Source: Pseudopedobacter sp. (GTDB taxonomy: Bacteria; Bacteroidota; Bacteroidia; Sphingobacteriales; Sphingobacteriaceae). From it: a DNA stretch of 7,537 nucleotides. The DNA lies in the NCBI GenBank assembly GCA_014378285.1, contig JACMNZ010000287.1, positions 1 through 7,537 of the forward strand, in the 5' to 3' direction. The position numbers were made by a program, and so were the translations under genes. The notes below the pieces were generated by a model. It saw nothing but the letters and a program-made list of their open reading frames with translations, did no database searches and was not told where the DNA came from. Shown one piece after another: positions 6,901 through 7,537 of this stretch (position 1 is its first letter; each line of letters begins with the position of its first letter).

Positions 6901-7537
6901 ATAATGCAATGATTGCTACTTTAGAGGAAAATGCCAATAAATTAGCACAATCTGAAAGGGAAACTGCTTGGCGTGAAATGGCCAAACAAGTAGCTCATGA
7001 AATTAAAAATCCGCTAACTCCGTTGCGTTTGGGCATGCAAATGTTAGATCGTTCTTGGAAAGATAAGGACGAAAGGTTTGAAGATAAATTCAATAAATTT
7101 AGTAAATCATTTTTAGAGCAAATTGATAGTTTAAGCCGTATAGCATCAGAGTTTTCAAACTTTGCGAAAATGCCAGAGCTTAAGCTAGAGAAAATGGAAG
7201 TTTTATATGTTTTGAACAAGGCTATTGAAGTCTATTCTCAAATGGCTCACATTAAAATAAATTGTGATGAAAACTCGTTAAAACATTGTTTGGTTCTGGT
7301 GGATAAAGATCAACTTTTAAGGTCTTTCAATAACTTGTTAAAAAACGCCATAGAGGCAATGCCAGACGGGCGGGAGGGAGTTATCACCATCAATGGCACA
7401 AAAGAACAACAAAATATTAAAATTGCCATTTCTGATAACGGTAATGGAATTCCCCTAAACTCAAGATCAAGTATTTTTGTTCCTAATTTCACTACAAAAA
7501 GCTCTGGCACTGGGCTTGGTTTAGCCTTTGTAAGGCA
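3930..7537 (+). CDS. Large multi-pass NtrY-like sensor histidine kinase (3' end cut by window)
   Basis: One frame stays open for 1202 codons to the window edge. Predicted layout by residue: TM1 7-25; first extracytoplasmic region about 26-208; TM2-TM9 between about 211 and 465; second extracytoplasmic region about 466-705; TM10 about 708-728; TM11 763-784; third region about 785-928; TM12 932-951; HAMP about 951-1000. The kinase core follows: the H-box AHEIKNPLTPLRLGMQML with phospho-acceptor H1023, N-box NLLKNAIEAM with N1139, G1 DNGNGI from D1169, F-box FVPNFTTK and G2 GTGLGL (1193-1198). Only a few tens of residues should be missing. The H-box wording is that of NtrY/HPK4-type kinases. The start is TTG 3930, immediately after an in-frame TAA; the first in-frame ATG is codon 452, inside TM9, so a non-ATG start is required. 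The signal and partner regulator are unknown. It may be read from the fabD promoter or its own; no good promoter is seen in the 86-base gap. Confidence 0.88.
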   Translation, partial: MKTATKIRWLLLLVTIGLFATSLTARWASTKLVNLNDLAHDISSDLHQKETNITDYLSKEENLKNLEKLHLSPILATKTLERFTKKNIFFQTYKKGNLIFWSDIDISASNIDNYKEGSSFVTYKNGWYEAIKRSENDFFVVFFIPIKSHLPYNNQYINDGDNQFLINNPNIGIASYTDKVVVDIKNIDGKYLFSIIKRDSFSEIPYNKIEVIIWCCGLITLLFLLNSICKYYADVKNAGLATIILGLLLFLVRYLGLKYHFPNAIYSLAYFDPKIYASNFYFPSFADFFINIICILWFTIFFYSYRDKIFKPVKNVWLGYPILIYGIAFVLFISFKFSDIFFGLVFNSTINLNVSNLVNLNLLSFIGIAIIIGGLLIYYLVLDILVYYSSFINIPLRNKIALFFICFVAYNIYELFSQNYSIFYSLIFALIFIIGRSTYINNGKIVFPAVVMVSFIFATIVSVNLNTFEGYKELEVRKTLLQKLENPTDSYALMAFAKIENKIQEEVILKNDLRLDKADDKALIGFIGNKYLSGYLNKFNFKIYLFNKNDSLINQNNNQNIDAFKDLVERKSNKVTDYFYRRNSTFGNQNYFAIIPLKVDSNVTGTLVLDLKSKTIERFGAFPHILQNDMINPQLEFLDYSYAFFENKKLLSQYGSYVYDIFNTEFNGPIKQFVVLKKGNVDHLIYKPSPNKTIVITHDSTTFWRELAALSFFFIIFVVSSIFLISYKWILQSLIAYRISFKNLRIRILASNNRILYKTRIQIALVLAVVSSLLIIGIITFSYISIQYTEQQQDFLKSKIRIISIAFQDNALPDIGPNNKKGTITFDDFSKMYNADLNLFNINGKLIYSTQNKLYAIGLIAERMNPVAYINLHIKKKSEFIQQENIRSLKYTSAYMPIKNTNNNIIAYLQLPYFANEDDYNQKIGTFLNLLINIYVLVFVAVAFFAFVVANQITSPLSLIQESISKTVIGRKNNPIKWKRNDEIGSLITEYNAMIATLEENANKLAQSERETAWREMAKQVAHEIKNPLTPLRLGMQMLDRSWKDKDERFEDKFNKFSKSFLEQIDSLSRIASEFSNFAKMPELKLEKMEVLYVLNKAIEVYSQMAHIKINCDENSLKHCLVLVDKDQLLRSFNNLLKNAIEAMPDGREGVITINGTKEQQNIKIAISDNGNGIPLNSRSSIFVPNFTTKSSGTGLGLAFVR

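Noticed and set aside
6782..7510. Three minus-strand reading frames opposite the kinase C-terminal half
   Set aside because: All three are antisense to the HAMP, H-box and ATPase-domain coding sequence and are therefore shadows.

Overview
The window is AT-rich bacterial DNA carrying mostly housekeeping genes. It most likely comes from a member of the Bacteroidota, probably Sphingobacteriaceae (Pedobacter-like). This rests on start codons preceded by A-rich stretches rather than Shine-Dalgarno sites, on TAnnTTTG-type -7 promoter boxes, and on the overall look of the proteins. The genus is an inference and no database was consulted.

Layout. On the minus strand, positions 7-1481 hold two adjacent genes of the futalosine route to menaquinone: mqnB (futalosine hydrolase) and, five bases downstream, mqnD (1,4-dihydroxy-6-naphthoate synthase). 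A 234-bp divergent intergenic region follows (1482-1715). It contains a structured, palindrome-rich repeat (copy A) and promoter-like boxes for both directions. On the plus strand a tight two-gene unit makes pterins: a 6-pyruvoyl-tetrahydropterin synthase/QueD-family enzyme (1716-2129) and folE, GTP cyclohydrolase I (2134-2748). A 210-bp gap holds a second, diverged copy (B) of the same repeat. Then come fabD, malonyl-CoA:ACP transacylase (2959-3843), and from 3930 to the right edge a very large sensor histidine kinase that is cut off by the window end. The kinase is open in one frame for 1202 codons. It has about twelve predicted membrane segments, three putative extracytoplasmic regions, a HAMP linker and an NtrY-like kinase core.

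How the genes work together. MqnB and MqnD act one step apart (MqnC lies between them) in making the respiratory quinone. FolE makes 7,8-dihydroneopterin triphosphate, the substrate of the PTPS/QueD-family enzyme beside it. FabD charges ACP with malonate for fatty acid synthesis. The kinase is a membrane sensor whose signal and partner are unknown.

No phage, insertion sequence, CRISPR, defence or biosynthetic gene cluster is visible. The points most worth a second look are the two-copy intergenic repeat, the tetrahydrobiopterin-type active-site spacing in the PTPS-family protein, and the unusual size, topology and TTG start of the kinase.
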